Shown piece by piece: positions 9,214-16,073 of a DNA stretch of 64,000 nucleotides (positions are counted from its first letter, which is position 1; every line of letters starts with the position of its first letter). This DNA is from Bacillota bacterium (GTDB lineage: Bacteria > Bacillota > Clostridia > Oscillospirales > Acutalibacteraceae). The position numbers were made by a program, and so were the translations under genes. The stretch covers positions 18,868 through 82,867 of the forward strand of contig JAEZGM010000038.1 of assembly GCA_023416955.1 (NCBI GenBank). Direction: 5' to 3'. The notes beneath the pieces are model-generated. The model had not been told where the DNA came from, searched no databases, and was given only the letters and a program-made list of their open reading frames with translations.

Positions 9214-9294
9214 ATGAAAGTAGTCATTGTTAAGAGCGGAAAATTCCTGGGATTCGTACTTCGCAGAGTTTTTAATATTAAAAAGGAACAGTAA
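9214..9294 (+). CDS. spoVM: SpoVM-like spore coat assembly peptide (26 aa)
   Basis: A 26-codon ORF with a perfect AGGAGG 8 bp before ATG. The peptide begins MKVVIVKSGKFLGF and is basic and amphipathic. B. subtilis SpoVM is also 26 residues with a KxPKFLGG(I/V)VR core, and the KFLGFVLR core here matches in position; the usual Pro before KF is Gly. SpoVM binds the convex outer forespore membrane and anchors SpoIVA. In B. subtilis it follows prkC-cpgA-rpe-thiN, so synteny is strong. A terminator follows 6 bp downstream. The promoter, expected to be sigma-E type, was not convincingly located. Confidence 0.82.
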   Translation: MKVVIVKSGKFLGFVLRRVFNIKKEQ

Positions 9295-9300
9295 ACAATC

Positions 9301-9334
9301 AGTACCGGCTGCAATCGCAGCCGGTACTTTTTTG
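9301..9334 (+). terminator. Rho-independent terminator after spoVM
   Basis: 12-bp perfect stem AGTACCGGCTGC / GCAGCCGGTACT with an AATC loop followed by TTTTTT. It closes the priA-to-spoVM gene run. Confidence 0.93.
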
Positions 9335-9368
9335 TAGTGCGAAGTTCTCCGGCTATGCCGGGGGATTT
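9330..9368 (+). repeat. terminator-tail repeat, copy 1
   Basis: The sequence after the T-tract, TTTGTAGTGCG then TTCTCCGGCTATGCCGGGGG, closely resembles the tail of the terminator at 12044-12084 (TTTGTAATGCG then TTCTCCAGCTTTGCCGTGGG). The terminator stems themselves differ. Nothing gene-like lies between here and the inverted-repeat element at 9417. Confidence 0.55.
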
Positions 9369-9416
9369 GAAAAACTTTCGCATTGAGTAAGAAGGCCCAG
9401 TTACCCCGCTCATTTT

Positions 9417-9487
9417 TATAGTCAGTTCGCTTTAGAAAGGATCCAAGAAAATGGAGATTGGCTCTGTTTTCAAATTAAATGACTATA
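9417..9487 (-). repeat. 71-bp inverted-repeat (MITE-like) element, copy 1
   Basis: Begins TATAGTCAGTT and ends AATGACTATA. Its reverse complement matches the element at 13877-13947 over the full 71 bp with about ten differences, including the centre (CCAATCTC..TTTTCTTGGAT). It has no coding capacity. It lies just upstream of the TrmB/MATE pair, and copy 2 lies just downstream in the opposite orientation. A MITE or a remnant of transposon ends fits best. Confidence 0.8.
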
Positions 9488-9643
9488 CATAAAAAGCGAA
9501 AATAGTCAGCTTTCATAAAAAGGGAGGGGCTTTTTGGGGTAGAGGGCGAGAAGTATCGTTTCAAGTGTAAGAAGACTTCAAGCGTCTTGAGTCACCGTCA
9601 GTAAAACGGGATTTGCCGAAGGAGTGATAAAGTGATTTTTTTC
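9488..9643. other. gap with no recognised gene
   Basis: Between the inverted-repeat element and the trmB-like promoter I see no supportable gene. The first ~35 bp (AAAAAGCGAAAATAGTCAG then CTTTCATAA) resemble the right flank of element copy 3. A short hairpin AAGAC-TTCAAGC-GTCTT lies near 9571. Confidence 0.5.
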
Positions 9644-9672
9644 TTGACGAGGAGAAATAATAGTGATATTAT
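9644..9672 (+). promoter_or_regulatory. sigma-A promoter of the trmB-like/MATE operon
   Basis: TTGACG (9644-9649), a 17-bp spacer and TATTAT (9667-9672). Just downstream, GTACAAATTATAC (about 9677-9690) is an imperfect inverted repeat that could be an operator for the adjacent regulator. The promoter match is seen directly; the operator is inference. Confidence 0.8.
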
Positions 9673-9708
9673 AGTGGTACAAATTATACAACGCTTTTAG
9701 GAGGCCAT

Positions 9709-10497
9709 ATGGATGAGATTAATAATAACCTGATTCGATTAAACTTTTCAAAACTGGAATCACAGATTTATCTTACATTGCTGGAGGGTGGAGAACTTTC
9801 GGGATATCAGATTGCAAAGAAAATAGGTGTGGCTCGTTCTTCCGTATACCCCGCTCTGGAAGGGATGCTGAATAAAGGATATGTGCTGCTTTTGCCGGAA
9901 GAAACACAAATTTATCAGGCGCAGAATCCTTCGGCACTTATTAGTCGATTGAAAAATGATTTTCTTACTTCGGCAGATTCAGCCGAAAAACAACTTCAAA
10001 GCTTGTACGAGGAAAAATACGAAGAAAAATTCAGTAACATTAAAGGATTTGAAAATGTAGTTGCAAAAGCAAAAGAAATTTTGATTTCCGCAAAAGAAGA
10101 AGTCTATATGAATACTGATTTTGACCTTTATCTTTTTAATCATGAATGGAAAATTTTGAAGCAGAACCATGTTAGGGTCATTGTATTCTCTTTTGCTCCA
10201 CTTAATTGTGACGGCCTTGGCCTTGAATTCTATACACATGGTCAAGAAGCTTGCAAAGATGAAATGCCATCCAGAGTCATGCTGGTGGCAGACTGCAAAA
10301 TGACTCTGATTGCGGATACCTATAAGGACAGAGGAAACTGGCTCGGAACAGTTACCAATAATGTATTAATGGTATCCATTATTTCCGAGCATATTCATAA
10401 CGATATTTATCTTCTGAAGCTGGGAGAAAAATATGGAAATGAGCTGATCGACGAAAGCATTAAACTACATAGTATGCTGGAAAAAGGAAGAAAATGA
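9709..10497 (+). CDS. TrmB-family transcriptional regulator
   Basis: 262 residues. The N-terminal winged helix-turn-helix (about 10-75: SKLESQIYLTLLEGGELSGY, then QIAKKIGVARSSVYPALEGM) is typical of the TrmB/sugar-sensing family. A short coiled region (about 85-110) follows, then a C-terminal PLD-like effector domain (about 115-250) seen in TrmB proteins. AGGAGG lies 5 bp before ATG. The next gene, a MATE transporter, starts 1 bp after this stop, so it likely controls that transporter and itself; the ligand is unknown. Base composition is more AT-rich than the flanking housekeeping genes, suggesting acquisition. Confidence 0.85.
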   Translation: MDEINNNLIRLNFSKLESQIYLTLLEGGELSGYQIAKKIGVARSSVYPALEGMLNKGYVLLLPEETQIYQAQNPSALISRLKNDFLTSADSAEKQLQSLYEEKYEEKFSNIKGFENVVAKAKEILISAKEEVYMNTDFDLYLFNHEWKILKQNHVRVIVFSFAPLNCDGLGLEFYTHGQEACKDEMPSRVMLVADCKMTLIADTYKDRGNWLGTVTNNVLMVSIISEHIHNDIYLLKLGEKYGNELIDESIKLHSMLEKGRK

Positions 10498-10498
10498 T

Positions 10499-11884
10499 AT
10501 GGATCAACCGAAAAAAACAGATGATACCTATGAATCTGGCAATCTGAAAAGTATGCTGGCACTTGCTATTCCTATTTCTATACAAAGCTTGTTTCAGTAT
10601 TCGTTAAGTGTTATCGATCAGGTTATGGTTGGACAGCTTGGAACCAACAGTGTAGCGGCGGTTGGTCTCGGCTCTAATTTTCCAAATGTCTTTATTGTTA
10701 CGCTGGCTGCGATAGGAACATCAGCTTCCATTATGATTGCACAGTTTTTCGGGATTAAAGATAAACGCAGTATCAGGCGAGCCTTTTTTTGCAACAGTCT
10801 TTTGGCCTTACTTGTGACCCTGTTGTTTTTTATTCCGTCATTTGCCTTACCAAAGCTTATCATTTCCCTTTACACTTTCGATACCAATGTAATTCCGCTT
10901 GCTTCCAACTATTTGCAAATTATCGCGCCGGGGTACCTATTCCTGTTGATTACCGTTATGATATCCGCGTTGCTGCGCAATACCGGCAAGGCGAAAATCC
11001 CTATGATGACCGGGATTATCTCCGTCGCGTTGAATACGCTGCTAAATTATGTTTTGATTTTTGGCAGGTTGGGGTTCCCTGCGCTTGGAATTATTGGCAC
11101 CGCCGTCGCTACCACTTTGACACGGTTCATTGAGTCTGTATTGTTAATCTTGTTTTTATATTTTAGTCGTGATAAGGCTCATGAAGGCATAGAAAAGGTT
11201 TATGTTAACATCGGTAAGATGATGAAACAAACTATTCGGATTGCTGCTCCGGTCGTGCTGAACGAATTTCTCTGGGGCGTTGGAAGTACTGTTTACAGTA
11301 TAATTTATGGCAGAATTGGCACGGAAGATATGGCTGCGATGACACTGACGAATCCGGTACAGAGCCTTTTAATTGGTCTGTTCAGCGGATTCTCTACAGC
11401 TGCAGCCATATTGGTAGGAAACTGCCTTGGCCGGAATGATTTTACATCAGCTTATTATACCGCTATAAAAATTTTAAAGTTTTCTATTATTTGTTCGGCT
11501 GCCGCAGGGGGAATATTGATTCTTTCCTCTAACATATATGTACATCTTTTTCATGTTGAACCGGATGTCCAGAAAAACTGCATTCGTATCTTATATGTTT
11601 TCGCTTCTCTGTTGTGTATCAAGGTTGGAAATATGATTGTTGCCGGAGGAATTTTAAGATGCGGCGGAAAAACACGATATTCCCTGTATCTGGACCTGCT
11701 TGGAACCTGGTGTATTGGCATTCCTTTAGGCCTGCTGGCAGCTGTTGTATTTAAGTTGGATATTCAGTGGGTTTATCTGGCAATTTCTGTTGAGGAAGTT
11801 ATTCGATTTATCCTTGGAATAGGTATTCTGCGTTCAAAACGATGGATGAACAGCATCGCTCAGCCTGAATCAGCCTTCGGATGA
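10499..11884 (+). CDS. MATE-family multidrug/Na+ antiporter
   Basis: 461 residues with about twelve hydrophobic segments in two repeated halves. The N-terminal half contains the MATE-like stretch AIPISIQSLFQYSLSVIDQV, then MVGQLGTNSVAAVGLG. The family exports cationic drugs or metabolites using a Na+ or H+ gradient; the substrate cannot be read from sequence. It is translationally coupled to the TrmB-like regulator. The pair is flanked by inverted copies of a MITE-like element and sits between two otherwise conserved chromosomal blocks, which suggests a transferred cassette. Confidence 0.92.
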   Translation: MDQPKKTDDTYESGNLKSMLALAIPISIQSLFQYSLSVIDQVMVGQLGTNSVAAVGLGSNFPNVFIVTLAAIGTSASIMIAQFFGIKDKRSIRRAFFCNSLLALLVTLLFFIPSFALPKLIISLYTFDTNVIPLASNYLQIIAPGYLFLLITVMISALLRNTGKAKIPMMTGIISVALNTLLNYVLIFGRLGFPALGIIGTAVATTLTRFIESVLLILFLYFSRDKAHEGIEKVYVNIGKMMKQTIRIAAPVVLNEFLWGVGSTVYSIIYGRIGTEDMAAMTLTNPVQSLLIGLFSGFSTAAAILVGNCLGRNDFTSAYYTAIKILKFSIICSAAAGGILILSSNIYVHLFHVEPDVQKNCIRILYVFASLLCIKVGNMIVAGGILRCGGKTRYSLYLDLLGTWCIGIPLGLLAAVVFKLDIQWVYLAISVEEVIRFILGIGILRSKRWMNSIAQPESAFG

Positions 11885-11911
11885 ATGAAGGGAGCGCTAT
11901 AACACTAATAT

Positions 11912-12016
11912 TATAATCAGTTCATTTGAAAACAGAGCCAATCGCCAAGCTTAAAATCCATAGATCAAAGATTTTGCGCTTATTTCTTGGATGTTTTCTA
12001 AAGTGAACTGACTATA
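11912..12016 (+). repeat. 105-bp inverted-repeat (MITE-like) element, copy 2
   Basis: Ends TATAATCAGTTCATTTGAAA and TTTTCTAAAGTGAACTGACT (then ATA) match copy 3 (13877). The centre carries about 34 extra bp. It is oriented opposite to copy 1, so the two copies bracket the TrmB/MATE pair as inverted repeats. Confidence 0.8.
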
Positions 12017-12043
12017 GAAACGAATTAATGATGATATCAAAAT

Positions 12044-12084
12044 AACGGCCTGCCGGAGATTAATCTCCGGCAGGCCGTTATTTG
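12044..12084 (+). terminator. terminator hairpin after the MATE gene
   Basis: A very strong 17-bp perfect stem AACGGCCTGCCGGAGAT / ATCTCCGGCAGGCCGTT with a 2-nt gap, followed by a weak T-run (ATTTGT). It ends the TrmB/MATE unit. Its tail resembles that of the spoVM terminator. Confidence 0.75.
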
Positions 12085-12117
12085 TAATGCGTTCTCCAGC
12101 TTTGCCGTGGGTCAACT
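12080..12117 (+). repeat. terminator-tail repeat, copy 2
   Basis: TTTGTAATGCG then TTCTCCAGCTTTGCCGTGGG, about 80 percent like 9330-9368. Confidence 0.5.
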
Positions 12118-12138
12118 ATTTATTTCCGGCGATACAAT

Positions 12139-12173
12139 TTTTGACACAAAGTTTATCTTGCCACCGCTATAAT
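12139..12173 (+). promoter_or_regulatory. spoIIGA-sigE promoter, Spo0A-type (21-nt spacer)
   Basis: Consensus TTGACA (12141-12146) and TATAAT (12168-12173) are separated by 21 nt rather than 17. B. subtilis spoIIG has the same oddity (22 nt) and needs phosphorylated Spo0A bound over the -35. Here TTTGACA (reverse complement TGTCAAA, one change from the 0A box TGTCGAA) overlaps the -35 as expected. The elements are seen directly; Spo0A control is inferred from the homologous promoter. Confidence 0.75.
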
Positions 12174-12202
12174 TTATGTTAAAGCGGCAGGGAGGGTTGC
12201 CC

Positions 12203-13027
12203 ATGAAGCAGACGATTTATATAGATGTTCTGTTGGGGATCAATCTTTTTATCAATTATTTTCTGCTGCTGTCCGTGTCGAAATTTTTGTCCATTCCGCT
12301 CCAGCGTATGCGCCTGCTTTTTGGCTCGCTGCTTGGGGCGGTTTATTCCCTTTCTATTTTGCTGCCCGAAATTCCCGTTGTACTGTCCTTACTGATGAAG
12401 CTGGCAATGTCGGCAACCATTATTCTGGTTTCATATCCGTTTCATGGATTAAAAGAATTCTTGCGTGAACTGGCTGATTTTTATATCATCAGTTTTTCGT
12501 TTGCCGGATTAATGATTGCGGTTTGGTATTTCATTGCCCCGCAGGGGATGATTATCAATAACTCCGTCGTTTACTTCAATATATCTCCTTTAGTACTTAT
12601 TTTGCTGACGGTTGTGTGCTACCTTGTGATCCGCTTAATCAACAGGATCACCGGGCGGCAGGCACCGGACTCACTTTACTGCCGGATACAAATCGAATAC
12701 GGCGGTAATAAATCAGACTGCATGGCAAAGGTTGACACCGGAAATTCACTTTGCGAGCCATTTTCCAATTATCCGGTTGTCGTGGTTTGCGATGAATACA
12801 TAAACGGGATGCTTCCGCCGGAAAGCAGCGGAAAAATCCGGTTTGTTCCGTTCCACGCGGTCTCCGGCGAAGGACTCCTTCCTGCGTTTAAGCCGGATAA
12901 GCTCATTATTCACTGCGCCGGAAAGCAATATGAACAGAAGAATGTTTACATAGCGGTTGCCACAAAAAAGCTGGGTGACACCGGCGCACTTTTAAATCCG
13001 GATTTGTTGCAAAAAACGTCTGCCTAA
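12203..13027 (+). CDS. spoIIGA: sigma-E processing peptidase SpoIIGA
   Basis: Membrane aspartic protease that cleaves pro-sigma-E in the mother cell after a forespore signal. About five N-terminal membrane helices (residues 5-150) precede a cytoplasmic protease domain with the aspartic motif DTGNSL (from Asp178). At 274 residues it is slightly shorter than the B. subtilis protein. ATG 12203 has GGGAGG 7 bp upstream; an ATG at 12176 has none and lies at the expected transcript start. It directly precedes its substrate gene sigE, the standard pairing. Confidence 0.93.
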   Translation: MKQTIYIDVLLGINLFINYFLLLSVSKFLSIPLQRMRLLFGSLLGAVYSLSILLPEIPVVLSLLMKLAMSATIILVSYPFHGLKEFLRELADFYIISFSFAGLMIAVWYFIAPQGMIINNSVVYFNISPLVLILLTVVCYLVIRLINRITGRQAPDSLYCRIQIEYGGNKSDCMAKVDTGNSLCEPFSNYPVVVVCDEYINGMLPPESSGKIRFVPFHAVSGEGLLPAFKPDKLIIHCAGKQYEQKNVYIAVATKKLGDTGALLNPDLLQKTSA

Positions 13028-13094
13028 ATCTGGCCGTAGACAGACGCGTTTATCAAACCGCGGCGGCAGCGGCAAAAGGGAAAGAGTGAGTAAA

Positions 13095-13817
13095 ATGGAA
13101 GTGAACACACGAATCAGGGAACTGGCAAAGAAACTGACGGACTTATGGCTGAGGTTTGGCCTTGGGGGCGACATCCATTATATCAATGGACCGGAAACGC
13201 TTCCTCCGCCGCTGACCCGGCAGGAGGAAGAGAGGGTAATGCAGAACATCCTTGATGATGTTCCGAACGCGCGGGAGCCGCTCATTACCCACAACCTCCG
13301 TCTGGTCGTCTACATTGCAAAAAAATTTGAGTCGAGCAGCGCCAGCGTGGAGGACTTGATTTCAATCGGAACAATCGGGCTGATCAAAGCAGTCAACACA
13401 TTCTGCCCGGAGCGAAACATCAAGCTGGCAACCTACGCTTCCCGATGTATCGAAAATGAAATACTGATGTACCTTCGAAAAAGTTCACAGCTGAAAAATG
13501 AAATTTCCATAGACGATCCATTGAACGTCGATTGGGACGGCAATGAATTGCTTCTTTCCGATATTCTTGGCAGTGATCAGGACACGGTGAACCACGACAT
13601 AGAACAGGAGGTGGAACGCGATCTGCTGCTCAGCGCGGTCTCGCACCTTGCGCCGCGTGAGCGGGAAATTATGGAGCTTCGGTTTGGACTGAACAATACC
13701 AAGGAACATACACAAAAGGAAGTAGCGGATGCGCTGGGAATTTCACAGTCCTACATATCCCGGCTGGAAAAACGTATCATTGAGCGTTTGAAAAAAGATC
13801 TGGAAAGGGTAAGCTAG
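13095..13817 (+). CDS. sigE: sporulation sigma factor SigE (pro-sigma-E)
   Basis: Mother-cell sigma factor, about 240 residues. The N-terminal pro-sequence (about 1-27, MEVNTRIRELAKKLTDLWLR then FGLGGD) is followed by HYINGPETLPPPL, matching the SpoIIGA cleavage region. Region 2 (NLRLVVYIAKKFE, DLISIGTIGLIKAVNTF, YASRCIENEILMYLR) and region 4 (HTQKEVADALGISQSYISRL) are intact. ATG 13095 or GTG 13086 could start it. In B. subtilis sigG follows immediately; here sigG lies 2.3 kb away. An AT-rich 9-bp inverted repeat (13823-13850) follows the gene. Confidence 0.96.
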   Translation: MEVNTRIRELAKKLTDLWLRFGLGGDIHYINGPETLPPPLTRQEEERVMQNILDDVPNAREPLITHNLRLVVYIAKKFESSSASVEDLISIGTIGLIKAVNTFCPERNIKLATYASRCIENEILMYLRKSSQLKNEISIDDPLNVDWDGNELLLSDILGSDQDTVNHDIEQEVERDLLLSAVSHLAPREREIMELRFGLNNTKEHTQKEVADALGISQSYISRLEKRIIERLKKDLERVS

Positions 13818-13876
13818 CACAAAATAAATATTTTGTATAATATATTTATTAAAATACATAAGCAGTATGGGGAAGA

Positions 13877-13947
13877 TATAGTCAGTTAATTTGAAAACAG
13901 AACCAATCTCTATTTTCTTGGATGTTTTCTAAAGTTGACTGACTATA
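13877..13947 (+). repeat. 71-bp inverted-repeat (MITE-like) element, copy 3
   Basis: Starts TATAGTCAGTTAATTTGAAA and ends GTTGACTGACTATA. The arms form a long imperfect palindrome (TATAGTCAGT perfect, then about 20 further bp at roughly 70 percent). It matches copy 1 reverse-complemented and copy 2 directly. It sits in the gap between sigE and the minus-strand glycosylase gene. Confidence 0.8.
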
Positions 13948-14000
13948 AAAAGTGAAAGCAAAGTCGATGCTTTCATAATAATTGAAATATTACCATATAA

Positions 14001-14043
14001 CCAGACAGCCAATGCCTTCAAAGCATTAGCTGTCTGGTTTTTA
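14001..14043. terminator. bidirectional terminator between sigE and the glycosylase gene
   Basis: ACCAGACAGC..AATGC / GCATT..GCTGTCTGGT stem with one mismatch, T-run on the plus strand. It lies 6 bp beyond the stop of the minus-strand gene, so it can serve both converging units. Confidence 0.8.
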
Positions 14044-14048
14044 CAGTT

Positions 14049-14537
14049 TTAAGCATATTGCAAAATAACCCGATATGATTCGATTAAGCGTTCGAGGTTG
14101 TAGTAACGGCAGTTCGCCGGGCTGGTGGAGGGCAGCGCAACAGCCGGGCCGGCACTGCGACTGCAAAAGCGTTGATACAGTGAAGCCGCCTTCGCTCCAG
14201 TTGTAAATATTTTCGAGATGTTGGTCTGCCGCAGCAGCCTGGTAATATCGTTCGGCACCGGGTCTTTGATGCTGCAGTCGTCAGCGCCCTCAATACGGCA
14301 GCTTTGCAGAACGTCCCAGAGCGCGATGTGATGCCGCAGAACAAACGCGGTTTTCTCTTCTGTGGATTGGGGCAGCACATCTTCGTAAAGTGCGGAAAGA
14401 ACGCGCCAAAACCGGTTTTGCGGATGAGAATAATAAAAGCCCAGTTCACGGGATTTCGGGGAGGGCATTGTTCCCAGAATCAGAATTTTTGAGTTTTGAT
14501 CGTAAACAGAGGAAAGGGTATGCTCAATATATTCCAT
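14049..14537 (-). CDS. DNA-deoxyinosine (hypoxanthine) glycosylase, UDG superfamily
   Basis: A 162-residue uracil-DNA-glycosylase-fold protein. Its motif 1, GTMPSPKSRELGFYYSHPQN (residues 22-41), lacks the catalytic Asp/Asn pattern of UDG families 1-5 and matches the family 6 hypoxanthine-DNA glycosylases (HDG). Its motif 2 is LPSTSPAN. It probably removes hypoxanthine from deaminated adenine, starting base-excision repair. It lies 1 bp downstream of cca on the minus strand, so the two form an operon. This pair separates sigE from sigG, which adjoin in B. subtilis. Confidence 0.82.
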   Translation of the reverse strand: MEYIEHTLSSVYDQNSKILILGTMPSPKSRELGFYYSHPQNRFWRVLSALYEDVLPQSTEEKTAFVLRHHIALWDVLQSCRIEGADDCSIKDPVPNDITRLLRQTNISKIFTTGAKAASLYQRFCSRSAGPAVALPSTSPANCRYYNLERLIESYRVILQYA

Positions 14538-14538
14538 T

Positions 14539-15873
14539 CTATTTGTTCCTTATCTCTTCGGCGCGCCGCAGCAGATCTTCCCGCCGATTTGCGCGGGCAC
14601 CCTCCATAACTTCTTTTAAAAGAGCGGTCAAAATTCTGCCGATTTCGGGGCCGGGAGGAATCCCAAGCGCGATTAGATCTGCGCCGTTAATCTGAAGATC
14701 TTTTAAAGAAAAGCAGGCTCTTTGTCCGATGATTTGTTCCAGCATCGCTTTTGCCGTTTTCAGCTCGCCGATTCTGTCCAGATAAACGGGATTCTGCGCG
14801 TGAATATCGGCCTGCTTGATTTGAAACAGCAGACGTACGTTTTCTTCGCCGAACTGATTCAGCCGCCGCAGTAAAATGTGCTCGTCGGCGGGAAGGGAAA
14901 TATCGTGGTGCTCCACAAGGAGCGTGATTTGCCGCGCAGATGCATTGTCAAAGCGAAGCCGATCGAGAATATTTTTCGTGATTTCCCGGCTTTTGGAACC
15001 GTGCCCGTAAAAGTGCCCGACGCTGTTTTCATCCTGTGAGTAGCTGGCCGGTTTCCCAATATCGTGCAGCAGAACCGCAAGGCGCAGAACAGGGGTTGGA
15101 GGCGTAAATTCCAAGGCTTTCAGTGTATGCTCCCAAACGTCATAAACATGATGCGGGTTATTCTGCGGGAAGTTCACCATGGCGTTTATTTCCGGCAGAA
15201 AACGGCCGATGACAGGCTGATATTCACGTAGCACCTGCACGGCGTTCTTCCCGCAAAGCAGTTTCACAAATTCTGTGCGAATCCGTTCCTTCGCAATCAA
15301 ATCCAGCAACGCGGCATTACATAGGATGCTTTCGGATGTATCCGGCTCAATGCTGAATCCCAGCGTGGAAGAAAAACGAAGCGCGCGCAGAATACGCAGG
15401 CCGTCCTCCTGAAAACGCCGATCGGGCTCGCCGACACAGCGAATTCTTTGGCGAAGAATGTCTTTCATACCGCCGAAGCAGTCCACAATTCCCTTTCCCG
15501 GGTAATAAGCGAGGGCGTTGATCGTAAAATCCCTGCGGGCAAGGTCGCTTTCCAGATTTTCAGTAAAAGTTACCGAGTCGGGGTGCCGTCCGTCCGTGTA
15601 TGCTCCGTCAATGCGGAATGCGGTGACCTCAACCGGGGTATGGTCTGCCAGCACGGTAAGAGTGCCGTGCCTGATGCCTGTTTCAATCAACGGATACTGA
15701 TTCAGTACCTGTTTCATTTCATCGGGCCGTGCGGCTGTGGTAACATCCCAGTCGTTCGGCTCAAAGCCCATGATGCTGTCACGCACACATCCGCCCACCA
15801 CATAGGAATCGTATCCGGCATCCGTCAGCTCATTCAGTACGGCTTGGACAGGTTCAGGTATATGGATTTCCAT
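14539..15873 (-). CDS. cca: CCA tRNA nucleotidyltransferase
   Basis: Adds or repairs the 3' CCA end of tRNA. The nucleotidyltransferase domain has GGCVRDSIMG and the DWDVTT catalytic carboxylates, followed by RRDFTINALAY and the RNA-binding segment near PDRRFQEDGLRILRALRFSS. An HD domain (LLHDIGKP, with VEHHD further on) lies around 255-330, as in bacterial CCA enzymes with an added phosphohydrolase-type domain. 444 residues. A purine-rich GGGGGGAAT site lies upstream of ATG. A candidate promoter and a perfect 19-bp palindrome lie just upstream. Confidence 0.95.
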   Translation of the reverse strand: MEIHIPEPVQAVLNELTDAGYDSYVVGGCVRDSIMGFEPNDWDVTTAARPDEMKQVLNQYPLIETGIRHGTLTVLADHTPVEVTAFRIDGAYTDGRHPDSVTFTENLESDLARRDFTINALAYYPGKGIVDCFGGMKDILRQRIRCVGEPDRRFQEDGLRILRALRFSSTLGFSIEPDTSESILCNAALLDLIAKERIRTEFVKLLCGKNAVQVLREYQPVIGRFLPEINAMVNFPQNNPHHVYDVWEHTLKALEFTPPTPVLRLAVLLHDIGKPASYSQDENSVGHFYGHGSKSREITKNILDRLRFDNASARQITLLVEHHDISLPADEHILLRRLNQFGEENVRLLFQIKQADIHAQNPVYLDRIGELKTAKAMLEQIIGQRACFSLKDLQINGADLIALGIPPGPEIGRILTALLKEVMEGARANRREDLLRRAEEIRNK

Positions 15874-15920
15874 GATCTCATTCCCCCCTCAATCAAACAA
15901 ATTCTGTCCGTTTGCATCCT

Positions 15921-15939
15921 TTTTGGAAACTTTCCAAAA
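15921..15939. promoter_or_regulatory. perfect 19-bp palindrome, candidate operator of cca
   Basis: TTTTGGAAACTTTCCAAAA is a perfect 9+1+9 inverted repeat, located about 5-23 bp downstream of the predicted cca transcription start. No U-tract follows, so an operator is more likely than a terminator. Confidence 0.55.
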
Positions 15940-15949
15940 TATTATTCCC

Positions 15950-15979
15950 AGTATACACTTTTTACAGTCGGAAAAGCAA
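15950..15979 (-). promoter_or_regulatory. candidate sigma-A promoter of cca
   Basis: On the minus strand TTGCTT (15979-15974), 18-bp spacer, TATACT (15955-15950). The -35 is only a partial match. Confidence 0.5.
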
Positions 15980-16011
15980 GAAGCGGCCCGTTCAATAAAA
16001 ATTTTTCCTCT

Positions 16012-16041
16012 GCATGATACCTTATGTTCGTGGCAATACTG
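16012..16041 (+). promoter_or_regulatory. candidate sigma-F promoter of sigG
   Basis: GCATG (16012-16016) and, after 15 nt, GGCAATACTG (16032-16041). The -10 fits the sigma-F consensus GGHRAHAHTR at every position and the -35 fits GYWTA at four of five. B. subtilis spoIIIG (sigG) is a sigma-F gene. The elements are seen; the assignment is inference. Confidence 0.65.
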
Positions 16042-16073
16042 TTACTGAATTACAGACATAGGGGGCGCGGAGT

